Positions 8,760 to 19,140 of a stretch of 47,238 nt of DNA are shown here, piece by piece. The notes beneath the pieces are model-generated. The model worked only from the letters and a program-made list of their open reading frames with translations, was not told the DNA's origin and did not search any database. The translations under genes were made by a program, and so were the position numbers. This DNA comes from Clostridia bacterium (lineage in GTDB: Bacteria > Bacillota > Clostridia > Oscillospirales > Acutalibacteraceae): the NCBI GenBank assembly GCA_029226955.1, contig JAQXZA010000023.1, forward strand, positions 1 to 47,238, written 5' to 3'. Numbering within the stretch: the first letter of the stretch is position 1; each line of letters starts with the position of its first letter.

Positions 8760-10019
8760 TTGAAGTATAAATATTCGGCATTGAATGCCAGAAACCAGAA
8801 AAAAGAAGGTGCCATTGAGGCAGAAACCAAAAATCAGGCAATCAGCATACTGCGTGATAAAGGTCTTATAGTTCAGGACATCAAAGAGGCCGCTGGTTCA
8901 GATGAACCCACAAGCATCTGGCAGATGGAAGTGGGCGGAGATATTCATACAAAAAAAATCAAGAAAAAAAGACTTATGCAGCTTATGAACCAGCTTGCTA
9001 TGATGATGAAAGCCGGTATCAACCTTTCAATGTCAATGCAGATTATGATTGATTCCGAAAAAGATGCAAGTCTGAAAAAAATCCTCAAAGAAATTAACGA
9101 GGGACTTTACAACGGTCTTACGCTTTCACAGGCAATGGGCAATTTTGCGGCTTTCCCGAGAATTTACCTCAATATTATTCAGGCGGGTGAAGCAAACGGA
9201 CGTCTGGATTCGGCTTTTGAACAGTGTGCCTTGATATGTAAAAAAGACCTCGCACTTTCAGGAAAAATCAAAAGTGCAATGATGTACCCTGTATTCCTTA
9301 TCGTACTTGTTATTGCACTTATTATCGTTCTTACTGTATTCGTTCTTCCTACATTTAAGGGTGTATATGACAGTTTCGACGGTGAACTTCCGGGACTTAC
9401 ACAGGCACTTATGGCATTCTCGGATTTTCTTATTGCTTATTGGTGGCTTGTTTGTATTATTGTTGGAGGCATTGCCGTTGCATTCTATATGCTCAAAAAG
9501 AACAGTGCGGAATTTCAGATGTTTTTGGCGAGAGTCGCATTAAAAGTTCCGCTTCTTGGCCCGATTATGCGTCAGAACTCACTTGCACGTTTCTGCCGTC
9601 TTATGTCAACTCTTACGGACGCAGGTATTCCTATTCATAAGGCTATGGCTCTCGCAAGAGATGCTGTACCGAATAAATTCGTACAGACACAGATACAGGC
9701 AGTAATAAATGATGTACAAATCGGTATTACCATTCACGAGGCAATGGCTAAGCATCCGGTATTTGACCCTATTCTTGTATCAATGATACAGGTAGGTGAA
9801 GAATCAGGTATGCTGGGTGACTCTCTCGTAAAAATGGCTGAAATGTTTGAGGCACAGACAGATGAGTCCACAGAACGTCTTACCGAATCTATGACACCTA
9901 TTATGACAGTTGTTATCGGTCTTGTTGTAGGTGTAGTTGTTGTAGGTATGATTCAGCCTATGTTCGGTATGTATGGTCTTATCGGCAACAGCGGTTCAAG
10001 CACTACACCTACTGCATAA
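8760..10019 (+). CDS. pilC: Type IV pilus platform protein PilC
   Basis: A 419-residue polytopic membrane protein of the GspF/PilC family. It has two related halves, each with a cytoplasmic helical bundle and membrane helices (about 175-205, 220-245 and 380-405); LARFCRLMSTLTDAGIPI and VGEESGMLGDSL are typical family motifs. It is the inner-membrane base on which PilB and PilT act. TTG is the start, preceded by AAGGGGAG at nine bases' distance. Last gene before a strong terminator. Confidence 0.94.
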   Translation: MKYKYSALNARNQKKEGAIEAETKNQAISILRDKGLIVQDIKEAAGSDEPTSIWQMEVGGDIHTKKIKKKRLMQLMNQLAMMMKAGINLSMSMQIMIDSEKDASLKKILKEINEGLYNGLTLSQAMGNFAAFPRIYLNIIQAGEANGRLDSAFEQCALICKKDLALSGKIKSAMMYPVFLIVLVIALIIVLTVFVLPTFKGVYDSFDGELPGLTQALMAFSDFLIAYWWLVCIIVGGIAVAFYMLKKNSAEFQMFLARVALKVPLLGPIMRQNSLARFCRLMSTLTDAGIPIHKAMALARDAVPNKFVQTQIQAVINDVQIGITIHEAMAKHPVFDPILVSMIQVGEESGMLGDSLVKMAEMFEAQTDESTERLTESMTPIMTVVIGLVVGVVVVGMIQPMFGMYGLIGNSGSSTTPTA

Positions 10020-10049
10020 TAATATTAAAAATATACAGTGGTATAAAGC

Positions 10050-10090
10050 AAAAGGACAGAAACGGATTTTCTTGTTTCTGTCCTTTTATA
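10050..10090 (+). terminator. Rho-independent terminator of the pilus assembly operon
   Basis: A perfect 14-base stem, AAAAGGACAGAAAC at 10050-10063 with GTTTCTGTCCTTTT at 10074-10087, loop GGATTTTCTT. The rest of the gap up to 10236 is AT-rich with nothing recognised. Confidence 0.92.
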
Positions 10091-10236
10091 TATTCTTAAT
10101 GTGCTATTTATATTATTAGTAGTATATGGTATAAATAGACAAATAATAATGAAAAAATTATGTAAAAAATCTATATGATAAAAAATATAACAAACAGTAT
10201 TTTAATAATTTGTTAAAATTGTAGAACAAAAATATC

Positions 10237-10264
10237 TTGAATAGATTTATTTTTATAGTATAAT
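10237..10264 (+). promoter_or_regulatory. SigA-type promoter of the minor pilin operon
   Basis: TTGAAT at 10237-10242 and TATAAT at 10259-10264 with a 16-base spacer. Start of transcription near 10271, giving a leader of about 63 bases before ATG 10334. Confidence 0.75.
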
Positions 10265-10333
10265 GTAATTAAGAATAACCGTTTATATACTTGATTGTAT
10301 TGTTGTGATATATGTAAGGAGGTTTTGACAGCT

Positions 10334-10858
10334 ATGAACATTAAAAAGAAAAAGTTCAGGTCGAAAAGAGGTATGACTCTTGTTGAACTTGTAATAGGTA
10401 TTGCAATAGTTGTAATCGTATTTGCATCAACACTCGGTGCTATGGTCGGAGGATATTCAACAACCGTTAATAATGCTGATGAAAACAAAGTTGCAGCACA
10501 AAATGCCGCCACTAATGAAGTTATTATGAGGACGTTAAAGTCGCTTCAATGGGAGAGTGCAGATGACGCAAATGATTGTCTTGATGCCCTCAGAGCAGGA
10601 AATCCGGCGTCAGACGATGCGGCGGCAGCAATCAATGCAGCAGCAACAATCTATGCGGCAGACACACATACATATATTGGAATGCAATTTGTTGATTCAG
10701 GTTCTTTTCCGAGTGACAGCGTTGACTATCAATATACACTGCTTGAAGCAACAAGTCAGGTTGATGGTAAGGATATTACGGGAACAGTAGTAAAAACAGC
10801 AATGAAAACATCAACAAGTGGATTTGTTATAAATGAATCCTTTGCTCCATATCAATAA
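10334..10858 (+). CDS. Minor pilin-like protein (GspI/PilV-like position)
   Basis: A 174-residue prepilin-type protein. The leader ends FRSKRG and is followed by MTLVELVIGIAIVVIV, with Glu at +5. I start it at ATG 10334 because AAGGAGG lies at 10316-10322; a longer reading from TTG 10295 would run through that ribosome site. The head is Ala- and Asp-rich without recognised motifs. It forms a three-gene set with the next two prepilin-type genes; by order and features these resemble the GspI-GspJ-GspK tip set of type II secretion systems and the minor pilins of type IV pili. That correspondence is inferred. Confidence 0.82.
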   Translation: MNIKKKKFRSKRGMTLVELVIGIAIVVIVFASTLGAMVGGYSTTVNNADENKVAAQNAATNEVIMRTLKSLQWESADDANDCLDALRAGNPASDDAAAAINAAATIYAADTHTYIGMQFVDSGSFPSDSVDYQYTLLEATSQVDGKDITGTVVKTAMKTSTSGFVINESFAPYQ

Positions 10859-10882
10859 CATTATTAAGAAAGGAGAAGATTT

Positions 10883-11491
10883 ATGAAAAAAGTTAAATCA
10901 CGCAAAGGTTTTACGCTTATTGAGTTAGTAGTTACGGTTGCGATTCTTTCTATTGTGTGCGGTATGGGTGCGGGAATTTTTTCTATGGTGTTACGTAATT
11001 ACGGAACAGCTTCATCTGCTGAACAGCAACAGGAAAAAGCTACACAGATTGAAAATTATATTATTACGGCAGCACGTAAAGCAAATGATATAAAATTCCT
11101 TGACGCTGGTGCCGGTGATGTAATTCCTTCGGAGAACGGTGATTATCTTTTCTGTGCGGGCGGCTCGACAGATGTACAATACTATAATTATGATGACACT
11201 GCAACCTCTCCAAAAAGTTCAACGGTTACTATACCTGGAGTACAAAAACTTACTATAAAACTCAGAAGGCAGAAATTGGATCCGTCAGATACAACATCTG
11301 AAAAAAGATTTATGTATCTTGAATATAGGATAGAAATGTCTGACAACTATACCGTTAACGGTTCCGTGGTTTTAAATAATCTGAAATCCGGAACAACATC
11401 AGTTATAGGTACAGTATCGTTTGTTGATGAAGTTAAGACCTTTGTTGTTTGTGGAGAAACAAGCGACAAAGCAGTTGTGTTTATGAAGTAA
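10883..11491 (+). CDS. Minor pilin-like protein (GspJ/PilW-like)
   Basis: A 202-residue prepilin-type protein. The leader ends KSRKG, then FTLIELVVTVAILSIV with Glu at +5. A typical minor-pilin helical stretch (AEQQQEKATQIENYIITAARKAN without gaps in the heptad pattern) follows, then a beta-rich head. AAAGGAG lies ahead of the ATG; the gene is 24 bases from its neighbour upstream and 30 bases from the giant gene. Likely part of the complex that starts the pilus and caps its tip. Confidence 0.83.
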   Translation: MKKVKSRKGFTLIELVVTVAILSIVCGMGAGIFSMVLRNYGTASSAEQQQEKATQIENYIITAARKANDIKFLDAGAGDVIPSENGDYLFCAGGSTDVQYYNYDDTATSPKSSTVTIPGVQKLTIKLRRQKLDPSDTTSEKRFMYLEYRIEMSDNYTVNGSVVLNNLKSGTTSVIGTVSFVDEVKTFVVCGETSDKAVVFMK

Positions 11492-11521
11492 CTTAATTTT
11501 ATTGAAAGGAGTTTTTTGTAT

Positions 11522-14500
11522 ATGCAGAAAAAAGTAACTAAAAACAGCAAAAAAGGTTTTTCACTTCCTGCTGCAATGGGTATTACTGCTGTATTGATTA
11601 TACTTTCAGCGTCACTTATAATTATTGCTGCGAACAGTATATCAACTACATCTACAAGTATAAACAGCAGACAGGCATATCTTAATGTTAAGAGTGCACT
11701 TGAATATGCCCAACAATATTATAAGACTAATATATCAAGCATAAATTCCTCAGGAACGGCTACCACTCAATATATGATAATGAGGGATAATGCGGGCGGT
11801 ACAGTAAATGACGGTGCAGATATTTCAAATGTTGATACCACAGCAGATAAAACTACATACGTTATTGCTGAATATACTCCCGCCTCGGCTCCTGATGTTC
11901 CTAAGTTAAAGCTGACGGCATATTCACATTATTCTGATTCTTTCGGTAAAAAAGGACTGACATCTCACCTTTCCGTTACATTGAATGTAGGCAGCGGAAA
12001 AGGAACTATAATGATTACCCCTCCTTATAATAAAACCATTGGCGGTGGCGGTAGTACATCACCGCTTTCAAAAAATATTACTTTGAATGTTAGACAGGCT
12101 CCCGGACAAAACTGGGCTATGGCATACTATACGTGGACATTTAAAGATGAAGCAGGTGCATATACAGGTACAAGTAGCAGTTATGATATTAAACCGACAA
12201 TAGATCAGGCAAACACCAATGAAAAAGATAGAGATGGACACAGAAATGTTGTACACCCTGCTGGAAAATGGGTTTCTACGGGCAGTGCAGACAAAATAGG
12301 TCCTCCGGCACTTGCAACTGAAAGTGGTAACGGCTGGCTTTCAAGTACATTCTATCCGACAGACGGAAACGTAAATTATTTTAATATCATCTTTGCGAAA
12401 AAAGGTGCTGTTCTTAACAATGCTGACGGTACTACAAACGATGATGCACAGACTTGCGAAATGTTCCACCTTTGGTATCTCGACCCGTCAGACAGAAACG
12501 TATATTTTGAATTTTTGAATAAAGATATATTCTATTACAAGGGTTCAGGCTGGAACGGCAAGACAAATCTTGAAGAAGATTCTTCCGGAAATCCTAAGGA
12601 TACAATCCTTGTATATACAAAAAATACAAAAACAACAGTACACTTTAAAGTTAAAGGCGTTGATAACTCGGCAGTTGTTCCTTCTATTTCAGCACCTGTA
12701 ATCAACAGCGTAACAGTTGGCGGAACTCCTCTTTCCGGCGACAGTTATCTCGGCAGAGGTTCAAGGGCTGTAAGCAATCTCAGAATGACCTACGAGGGCT
12801 GTGGTTGGTGGACTGCAAACGTTGAAACCAATGACAACTTTAAAATGGAAGTTACCTATTCCGCATTGGGTGTAAATAATACTGGTATAGTTACAGTTAC
12901 TCCTAACTCTGACAGTGAGGCGTGGGTATATGCAGACGCTGCATCAGGTACAATACAGTCACGTCTTTCGGAAAGCAATGCAAATATTGCACTTGGTGTT
13001 TCTTCCGATTCATATGTAACAATTCACGCAAAATCATACGATACAAAAAATAAGGTAGTTCCTAAGCTGAACTATAAGGACGTTCAACTTAATTCTTCAT
13101 CAGGAAGAATTAACCTCTATAACAAAATCCTTGAAGCACAGCAGTATAAAGAAACAAATTATACAGAAGAAAGCTATGCTATTTTGAAACGTGTTCTTAA
13201 CGGTGAGGTTGACAGTGCCGGAAATGTTATTGTTCAGGGTGCTATTGACCTTTATAATGATACAACATTTATCAGCAGTCAGACAGGTCCTACCAGTGCT
13301 GAAAAGGTTGCACAGGCAGACGTTAAATATAATGATAAAGTAGAAGAAATTGATAATGCTATCAATGCCCTTATCGCTAAGGTATGCGATGACGATACTT
13401 TGGATCTTCTTAAAGACCTTATAAAACAGGGCGATGATATAGTAACCGAACAGACAAATAACGGAAAATATGACAGCTCTTATTATGGTGTATTTATTGC
13501 AAGCGGTGGAGCTTATCAGACAGCAAAGGCTATGGATTTGTCAACCGTTACAATAAGTGAAGCAGAAACCCAGATAGTAGATCTTCAAAAAGCAATTGAT
13601 GATATCAATGCACACGTTCTTGACAGATCACGTCTTGAAGCTCTTATCACCGAAGCGACAACTCTTTCAACAGATACAAAATATGAACAGCCATACAGAG
13701 AAGCACTCAAGACAAATATTGCCGGTGCAACTTCTGTATTGAATACCAAGAGTACAACACAATCTGTTATTGATACAGCAGCAAATGGCTTACAGAGAGA
13801 TATTAATATTGTTAAATCTCACCCGGTTACAGTTTTGGATACATCAAATCTGGCAACTGCTATATCCGCAGCAGATGCTCTCCTTAACAGAACCGAAAAG
13901 CTTAACTGCACTGATGAAACCTATAACGCATTACAGGCAGAATGTAATAATGCAAATACGGTTATGACATCAGCAACAACTCAGGCAGATGTTGACAATG
14001 AAACAGCTAAACTTGAAAGTGCAATAAAACTCTTTACAGTAGCAAAGCCAAGTGATTCTAACGATGAACTTCTTAAAGATCAAAAAATAAAAGTATGGTT
14101 TAAGGGTCTTGACACTTATACATTTACGGTTTATCAGTCAGGTGACGGCAGTCACAGCGGTATAAGCAGTGAAGAAATTAAAAATGATGTTGCCTCAGGT
14201 CTTAGCTATACTTATATTAACAGAGAGTTATTCCATAAGATTGATATTACAATCTCAAAAGATGGTAAGGATTATACATCAAATGAAATTTCACTTGATG
14301 TTGCCGATAACAATCTGGTTGTCGATTTTGAAGGTACATTTGATGAAACTAATAGTACCTGTACTATTACTGAAAAGAAACTGACAATAATTTATATTGA
14401 AGCTCCTGATGATACATCATATTCACCGCTTGTAAAAGTCAACGGTGCAGAAGTTCAGAATGCTGCTGACGTAACATATTTTGCGGCAAAATTTGTATCT

Positions 14501-17500
14501 GATGAAAATAATCAGGTTGTAATTAACAGCAAATCGGACGGTTCGGGTACAGATACAACCGCATTTAAAGTTTCAGCAGGTCAGTTTATTGTAAGATATA
14601 AGACGGATACAGAAGTTGAACTTATCAATGCAAAAAGTATATATCCGATTTATGAAACAACAACTGGATCTTCAACAGGATACAGAATTTCAGGTGCAAC
14701 AATAGATACTGAAAATCTTATATCACCTGTTATCCTTTCAAATGCTACAAGTAACTATTCAATAGCACTGACCTCATCAACTAAAATAGTTAAGGAAGCA
14801 ATTGATGTTACACCACCAAGCGGAAAGATGGTTATGGTAGTCGATACAAAGGGTGTAAGTAAGTTAAATGGCAAAACACCGATAGCACATATCTGGGGCG
14901 ATAAAGGTGATTATGATAAATTCCCCGGCAACGCACTTTTAAGATATGAAGATACAGATTATTATTACACAATAGTTGATGATGATGTTAAAGGTCTTAT
15001 TATCAGCAGTTCTTATGATGCAAGCGGTAAAAGTAAAGTCGGCGGAAATATAATGCTTACAAGTAAAAAAGCAGGCGACAGATATGTTATGTTGTATCAC
15101 AATGACCCCGGTAATAACTTTAATAAGACAGCTTATTATCCTAATTCCACATACGCAGTACCGCAAATAGAAAGAAGCGTATATACCGTTGATGTCGGTG
15201 ATATGACCGCAAGCAATATAACTATGGCTTTTGTTGGCGGTAATAAGGTAAGAATTACTAATAAATCGTATTATGAAACTTATGGTAGCGGAGTTAAGAA
15301 CAATCAGAACGGTTCCACTAAAATATCCAGCAGCAACCTGTTCGGCGGTAAAGGCGGTAATGCCAACAGTATGAACCGTGTCGGAGATTCTAAGTTAAGT
15401 GCTTACTATGACTGGTATGAATTTAAGATTCCTGTTGATAAACTCTCAAATTATACATTTGAAGTCTGTGGACTCGGCAGCGGTTCTGACACGACATATA
15501 TTCAGCAAATATCACAAGCATACGGTGATGTATGGATTACACTTAACAGTAAGAATAAGTCCGGCAGCGTATATGATGATGTAAGTGTTTATACATTTGA
15601 CCCTGAAAAGAATCAGATGGAATATGTATATGACGCATCAACTGATAAGACAATAGAAAAAACAAGAATTTACTTTAATATGCCGAGCGGTTGGAAAAAT
15701 GCAGAAGTATCTGTTTCAGGTTCAGGAGTTCCAACAACATTGTCGTTCACAAACCGTATGTCAAGCTATTCTTCAAATCCGTCAGCAGTAAATTATTACT
15801 ATGTTGATGTTGATGTAAATACACCGTTTGTTACATTTACCGCAGTAAAAGATGACAATACCGCTTATCAGTGCAGAACATCACTGCAAGGCGGCGATAC
15901 TGTACTCTTTAATCCTATGCTGAACAGCGGTTACGGTGGTTGGGAAGATTATGTATCTCCTCAGACATGTCTTAAACGTGAAGTGCTTAAAGCACAGACA
16001 ATGTACTATGGTTCTGTAATCATAGGCAAATATGATGACAACGGTTATGTTGCGGATAATGGCAGTCATACATACAATTATGCTGAACATCTTTATGATG
16101 AGTATAAGGCATATACACGTTATAACTTGCCGGAATCTGAGAAACCTGACTCAACCATCTCTATGAAAAAGATTTATTCTTTAGGAGATTCCAGTGCTGA
16201 CAGTAACTATGTGGCACTTCATCAGTGGCTGACTGCATATGATAATTTGTATTCTGCAATGTCATCAGCAAAGAAGTATATAAAAGATCCTATCACATCA
16301 TCTATCCACCCGGGTGGCGGTGTATATCCTGAATATAAAAACAGAAACAGTACTCAGCAATATGAAGAAGCAGGTGTAAATACACTTAAATCAAAACTCA
16401 AAAATGCAGAAGATAAATATTTAGCTTCTTCTGTTTCGATTGACGATCTTAACACAGCAACTAAAAAACTTAAAGTTGCTATCTCTAACGTTACAGTATC
16501 AAGCGAAGGTTCAATAACAGCAATTTTCTATGACGCACAGAGAGATGCTAAGAGAGGTGCGAAAATCGAGATTAAATATACTACATCAGGCGGTATAACT
16601 AAAACTGAAACTGTCAGAGATGTAAACGTCGAGGATTTCCCGCTTATAAGAATATTCGATACAAGTATTACAGATGTAGAGTTTTTAGTAAACGGCACGT
16701 CCAGAGGTATTGTAAAGGATAAGATGGAAAAAGACTCAACGTGGGTATTTTTGGATTACAGCGGCAGTAAGTACTGGAAAGAGAACACCACTTATACCTA
16801 TATCACAACAACTACGGATACATTTGAACAGACAGATGCTACTGATGCTTATATAGTAAATATGAAGCATGAAATAGATCTTACTACCGGTGCAGAAAAA
16901 CCGGAATACAGATCACTGGTTCTTTATTTCAATTATGATACAAATGTAAAACTTGCATCAGGCGAAAGTTTCCAGGTTAAAGCCGGTGCGTATATATTCA
17001 CTAATGAGGACGCAGGAGATTCAAATTCGCCTTTCTATGGCGGTACATTTAATCTGTACAGTGATAAGTCAAAGGCATACTTTACGAATCCTGTCAACTA
17101 TGGTGAACTGATAGGTGCAAAAGACGCAGCAACGCTCGGCTGGGTAGATTCAAATGGTGTGCTTAGTGGTACAGCTAAATCAACGGTTAGTTCCATAAAT
17201 ATTACAGCCAGAAATTCTAAGATCGATACATTCCGCAGATACACAAGCTTACAGTCAATGTATTTCAGATATGAAGATAACGATAATCCTTTTGTTATCA
17301 AGAGAGAATTTACACTTGCTGCAAAAGATTTTGTTATAGCATCATCTGCAACATTTGACGGTTCAAGTTCACTTGGAGCACACTTCTATCTCAAAAATAC
17401 AGATACTTCATCAGATAGTCTTAGGGTTGAGTTTAAGTCTGATATTCATGTTAAATACAGAGATAGAACCGGTGAGGAACATTCATTCGCAATTCGTTCG

Positions 17501-17662
17501 GGTAATTATGAAATTAAAAAGAAAGATTCTACTCAAACATATATTGCGGATTTCTTCGATGAAGACTATTGGAGATCAGAGTTTGTAATGCCTCTTGATG
17601 ATGAAAGCCGTACTTATGGCAGTGGCGAGATTACATTGACTGATCCTGTTTATTCAGATTAA
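11522..17662 (+). CDS. Giant prepilin-type protein, candidate pilus-tip adhesin
   Basis: About 2046 residues. The N-terminus has a prepilin leader (NSKKG, Gly12) and hydrophobic helix FSLPAAMGITAVLIILSASL, but Ala instead of Glu at +5; GspK-type tip pseudopilins and PilK of Clostridioides difficile share that loss. After the helix come beta-rich segments, several helical units resembling FIVAR repeats (about 530-840, another near 1615-1660, each with Tyr-x-Ala-L and an L..AI pattern), and more beta segments, some such as IYFNMPSGWKNAEV (about 1382) faintly like CBM25/26 sugar-binding modules. No sortase signal is present. AAGGAG at 11506-11511 suits ATG 11522 rather than TTG 11516. Last gene of the minor pilin operon. 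Function as a tip adhesin is inferred; the ligand is unknown. Confidence 0.75.
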   Translation: MQKKVTKNSKKGFSLPAAMGITAVLIILSASLIIIAANSISTTSTSINSRQAYLNVKSALEYAQQYYKTNISSINSSGTATTQYMIMRDNAGGTVNDGADISNVDTTADKTTYVIAEYTPASAPDVPKLKLTAYSHYSDSFGKKGLTSHLSVTLNVGSGKGTIMITPPYNKTIGGGGSTSPLSKNITLNVRQAPGQNWAMAYYTWTFKDEAGAYTGTSSSYDIKPTIDQANTNEKDRDGHRNVVHPAGKWVSTGSADKIGPPALATESGNGWLSSTFYPTDGNVNYFNIIFAKKGAVLNNADGTTNDDAQTCEMFHLWYLDPSDRNVYFEFLNKDIFYYKGSGWNGKTNLEEDSSGNPKDTILVYTKNTKTTVHFKVKGVDNSAVVPSISAPVINSVTVGGTPLSGDSYLGRGSRAVSNLRMTYEGCGWWTANVETNDNFKMEVTYSALGVNNTGIVTVTPNSDSEAWVYADAASGTIQSRLSESNANIALGVSSDSYVTIHAKSYDTKNKVVPKLNYKDVQLNSSSGRINLYNKILEAQQYKETNYTEESYAILKRVLNGEVDSAGNVIVQGAIDLYNDTTFISSQTGPTSAEKVAQADVKYNDKVEEIDNAINALIAKVCDDDTLDLLKDLIKQGDDIVTEQTNNGKYDSSYYGVFIASGGAYQTAKAMDLSTVTISEAETQIVDLQKAIDDINAHVLDRSRLEALITEATTLSTDTKYEQPYREALKTNIAGATSVLNTKSTTQSVIDTAANGLQRDINIVKSHPVTVLDTSNLATAISAADALLNRTEKLNCTDETYNALQAECNNANTVMTSATTQADVDNETAKLESAIKLFTVAKPSDSNDELLKDQKIKVWFKGLDTYTFTVYQSGDGSHSGISSEEIKNDVASGLSYTYINRELFHKIDITISKDGKDYTSNEISLDVADNNLVVDFEGTFDETNSTCTITEKKLTIIYIEAPDDTSYSPLVKVNGAEVQNAADVTYFAAKFVSDENNQVVINSKSDGSGTDTTAFKVSAGQFIVRYKTDTEVELINAKSIYPIYETTTGSSTGYRISGATIDTENLISPVILSNATSNYSIALTSSTKIVKEAIDVTPPSGKMVMVVDTKGVSKLNGKTPIAHIWGDKGDYDKFPGNALLRYEDTDYYYTIVDDDVKGLIISSSYDASGKSKVGGNIMLTSKKAGDRYVMLYHNDPGNNFNKTAYYPNSTYAVPQIERSVYTVDVGDMTASNITMAFVGGNKVRITNKSYYETYGSGVKNNQNGSTKISSSNLFGGKGGNANSMNRVGDSKLSAYYDWYEFKIPVDKLSNYTFEVCGLGSGSDTTYIQQISQAYGDVWITLNSKNKSGSVYDDVSVYTFDPEKNQMEYVYDASTDKTIEKTRIYFNMPSGWKNAEVSVSGSGVPTTLSFTNRMSSYSSNPSAVNYYYVDVDVNTPFVTFTAVKDDNTAYQCRTSLQGGDTVLFNPMLNSGYGGWEDYVSPQTCLKREVLKAQTMYYGSVIIGKYDDNGYVADNGSHTYNYAEHLYDEYKAYTRYNLPESEKPDSTISMKKIYSLGDSSADSNYVALHQWLTAYDNLYSAMSSAKKYIKDPITSSIHPGGGVYPEYKNRNSTQQYEEAGVNTLKSKLKNAEDKYLASSVSIDDLNTATKKLKVAISNVTVSSEGSITAIFYDAQRDAKRGAKIEIKYTTSGGITKTETVRDVNVEDFPLIRIFDTSITDVEFLVNGTSRGIVKDKMEKDSTWVFLDYSGSKYWKENTTYTYITTTTDTFEQTDATDAYIVNMKHEIDLTTGAEKPEYRSLVLYFNYDTNVKLASGESFQVKAGAYIFTNEDAGDSNSPFYGGTFNLYSDKSKAYFTNPVNYGELIGAKDAATLGWVDSNGVLSGTAKSTVSSINITARNSKIDTFRRYTSLQSMYFRYEDNDNPFVIKREFTLAAKDFVIASSATFDGSSSLGAHFYLKNTDTSSDSLRVEFKSDIHVKYRDRTGEEHSFAIRSGNYEIKKKDSTQTYIADFFDEDYWRSEFVMPLDDESRTYGSGEITLTDPVYSD

Positions 17663-17700
17663 GCACACATTATCTTCAAGCACATTTTAATTAAAATCTA

Positions 17701-17741
17701 AAAAACCGGGGAACAGCAGAAATGTTGTTCTCCGGTTTTAT
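17701..17741 (+). terminator. Rho-independent terminator after the giant pilin gene
   Basis: AAAACCGGGGAACA pairs with TGTTCTCCGGTTTT (one G-T pair) around about nine bases, ending in a T-rich run. About 40 bases after the stop. Confidence 0.85.
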
Positions 17742-17765
17742 CATTATAAATTCAACACAAAAAAT

Positions 17766-17801
17766 GGTACGTCAGAATTTGTTTTTTCTGACGTACCGTT
17801 T
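17766..17801. terminator. Bidirectional terminator between the giant pilin gene and dnaJ
   Basis: GGTACGTCAGAA and TTCTGACGTACC form a perfect 12-base stem. T-runs on the plus side and A-runs on the left make it usable in both directions; it is the natural end of the dnaJ transcript. Related GTGCGTCAG stems occur elsewhere in the window. Confidence 0.85.
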
Positions 17802-17808
17802 TTATTCT

Positions 17809-18957
17809 TTATTTAAACAATTCTTTGACCTTATCAAAGAAACTTGTTCGTTTCTGGTAGTTGTTTTCGTTTGTTGTTGCCTCGTCAAACTGTTTGAGAA
17901 GTTTTTTCTGTTCAGAGTTAAGATTGCGTGGAACTTCAACGACAACTTTTACATACTGGTCGCCCCGTCCACGTGAGTTAAGATGGGGAATACCTCTGCC
18001 TTTCAGCTTGAATATATCACCGGGCTGTGTACCCTCGTGAACCGTGTAACTTACCCGTCCGTCAAGAGTAGGAACCGTAACCTCGTGACCGAGTGCCGCC
18101 TGTGCAAAAGTAATAGGAATTTCGCACCATACGTCGTCGCCTTTGCGTTCAAACAGTTCGTGCTTTTTGACGTTGATATAAACGTGGAGATCTCCGGCAG
18201 GGCCGCCGTTAAATCCGCTGTTGCCGTGTCCGCTGACATTAAGTACCTGATCCTGATTGATACCCGCCGGAATTGTTACCGTTACGGTACGGTTTGTACG
18301 GATACGACCTGTGCCTGAACATTTTGCACACGGTTTTTCGATAATCTTGCCCTTACCACGACATCTGTCGCAAGTCTGAGCAGTCTGTACAACACCAAAC
18401 GGAGTACGTTTTTGTGTTGTTACCTGTCCGCTGCCGCCGCAAGCCGGACAGCTTTTGAGCTGTGTTCCGGCTGACGCACCTGTGCCGTTACAGTCCTTAC
18501 AGGTTTCGACATTCTGGTATGAAACCTCTTTTTTACAGCCTTTTGCGGCCTCCTCAAATGTAATTGTAACGGAAACCTCTGTATCTGCACCACGACGTGG
18601 AGCATTCTGATTTCTCTGAGTTCTTCCGCCGCCGAAACCACCGAAAAAGCTGTTGAATATATCGCCTAAATCTATATCCTGACCGAAAGGATTTCCGCCG
18701 TAGCCACCGGCACCGGCACCGTAGTTCGGGTCAACTCCCGCAAAGCCGTACTGGTCGTATCTTGCACGTTTTTCTTTGTCGGAAAGAACCTCGTATGCCT
18801 CATTTACTTCCTTGAATTTAGCCTCAGCCTCTTTATTGCCTGGATTAAGGTCAGGATGGTATTTTTTTGCCTGTTTACGAAATGCTTTTTTTATCTCGTC
18901 GTCAGACGCACCCTTTTGTACTTCAAGCACTTCATAATAATCCCTTTTATCTGCCAA
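17809..18957 (-). CDS. dnaJ: Chaperone protein DnaJ
   Basis: A 382-residue type I Hsp40, co-chaperone that delivers unfolded protein to DnaK and stimulates its ATPase. The J domain carries HPD in [10 protein letters not shown] (about 32-40); a Gly/Phe-rich linker with a GGFGGG stretch follows, then four zinc-binding CxxCxGxG repeats ([32 protein letters not shown]), then the substrate-binding C-terminal domains. Start is TTG with GGGGTG seven bases ahead. Last of the hrcA-grpE-dnaK-dnaJ cluster, but a promoter candidate of its own lies just upstream. Confidence 0.98.
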   Translation of the reverse strand: MADKRDYYEVLEVQKGASDDEIKKAFRKQAKKYHPDLNPGNKEAEAKFKEVNEAYEVLSDKEKRARYDQYGFAGVDPNYGAGAGGYGGNPFGQDIDLGDIFNSFFGGFGGGRTQRNQNAPRRGADTEVSVTITFEEAAKGCKKEVSYQNVETCKDCNGTGASAGTQLKSCPACGGSGQVTTQKRTPFGVVQTAQTCDRCRGKGKIIEKPCAKCSGTGRIRTNRTVTVTIPAGINQDQVLNVSGHGNSGFNGGPAGDLHVYINVKKHELFERKGDDVWCEIPITFAQAALGHEVTVPTLDGRVSYTVHEGTQPGDIFKLKGRGIPHLNSRGRGDQYVKVVVEVPRNLNSEQKKLLKQFDEATTNENNYQKRTSFFDKVKELFK

Positions 18958-18987
18958 GTAAAATCACCCCAAAAAATAATTAGCGTT

Positions 18988-19017
18988 ATTATATAACCGC
19001 AAAAACAGATTTATCAA
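18988..19017 (-). promoter_or_regulatory. Candidate internal promoter of dnaJ
   Basis: On the minus strand TTGATA (19012-19017) and TATAAT (18988-18993) are 18 bases apart. It would let dnaJ be made independently of the CIRCE-controlled transcript; no second CIRCE was seen here. Confidence 0.6.
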
Positions 19018-19084
19018 ATAAATAATAATACAATGTGTGCGTCTTTGCAAGAAAAAAGTTATAAAAAATCAAAACAGCGTAACA

Positions 19085-19111
19085 GGCAGAAACGGTAAAA
19101 ACCGCTCTGCC
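19085..19111 (-). terminator. Hairpin between dnaK and dnaJ, possible attenuator
   Basis: GGCAGA / TCTGCC with an inner CGGT/ACCG stem. On the minus strand it is followed only distantly by T-runs, so it may be a partial terminator or an mRNA-processing stem limiting dnaJ read-through. Confidence 0.45.
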
Positions 19112-19140
19112 TTACACGCCGTATTTAAATAATACGCTTA

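Noticed and set aside
10111-10134. Sequence resembling the Rrf2-type operator (ATTAGTAGTATAT)
   Set aside because: Lacks the ACNTACC half-site, lies in an AT-rich gap by pilus genes, and is likely chance.
10295-10333. Upstream TTG start for the GspI-like pilin
   Set aside because: It would translate through the AAGGAGG site and spoil the short prepilin leader.
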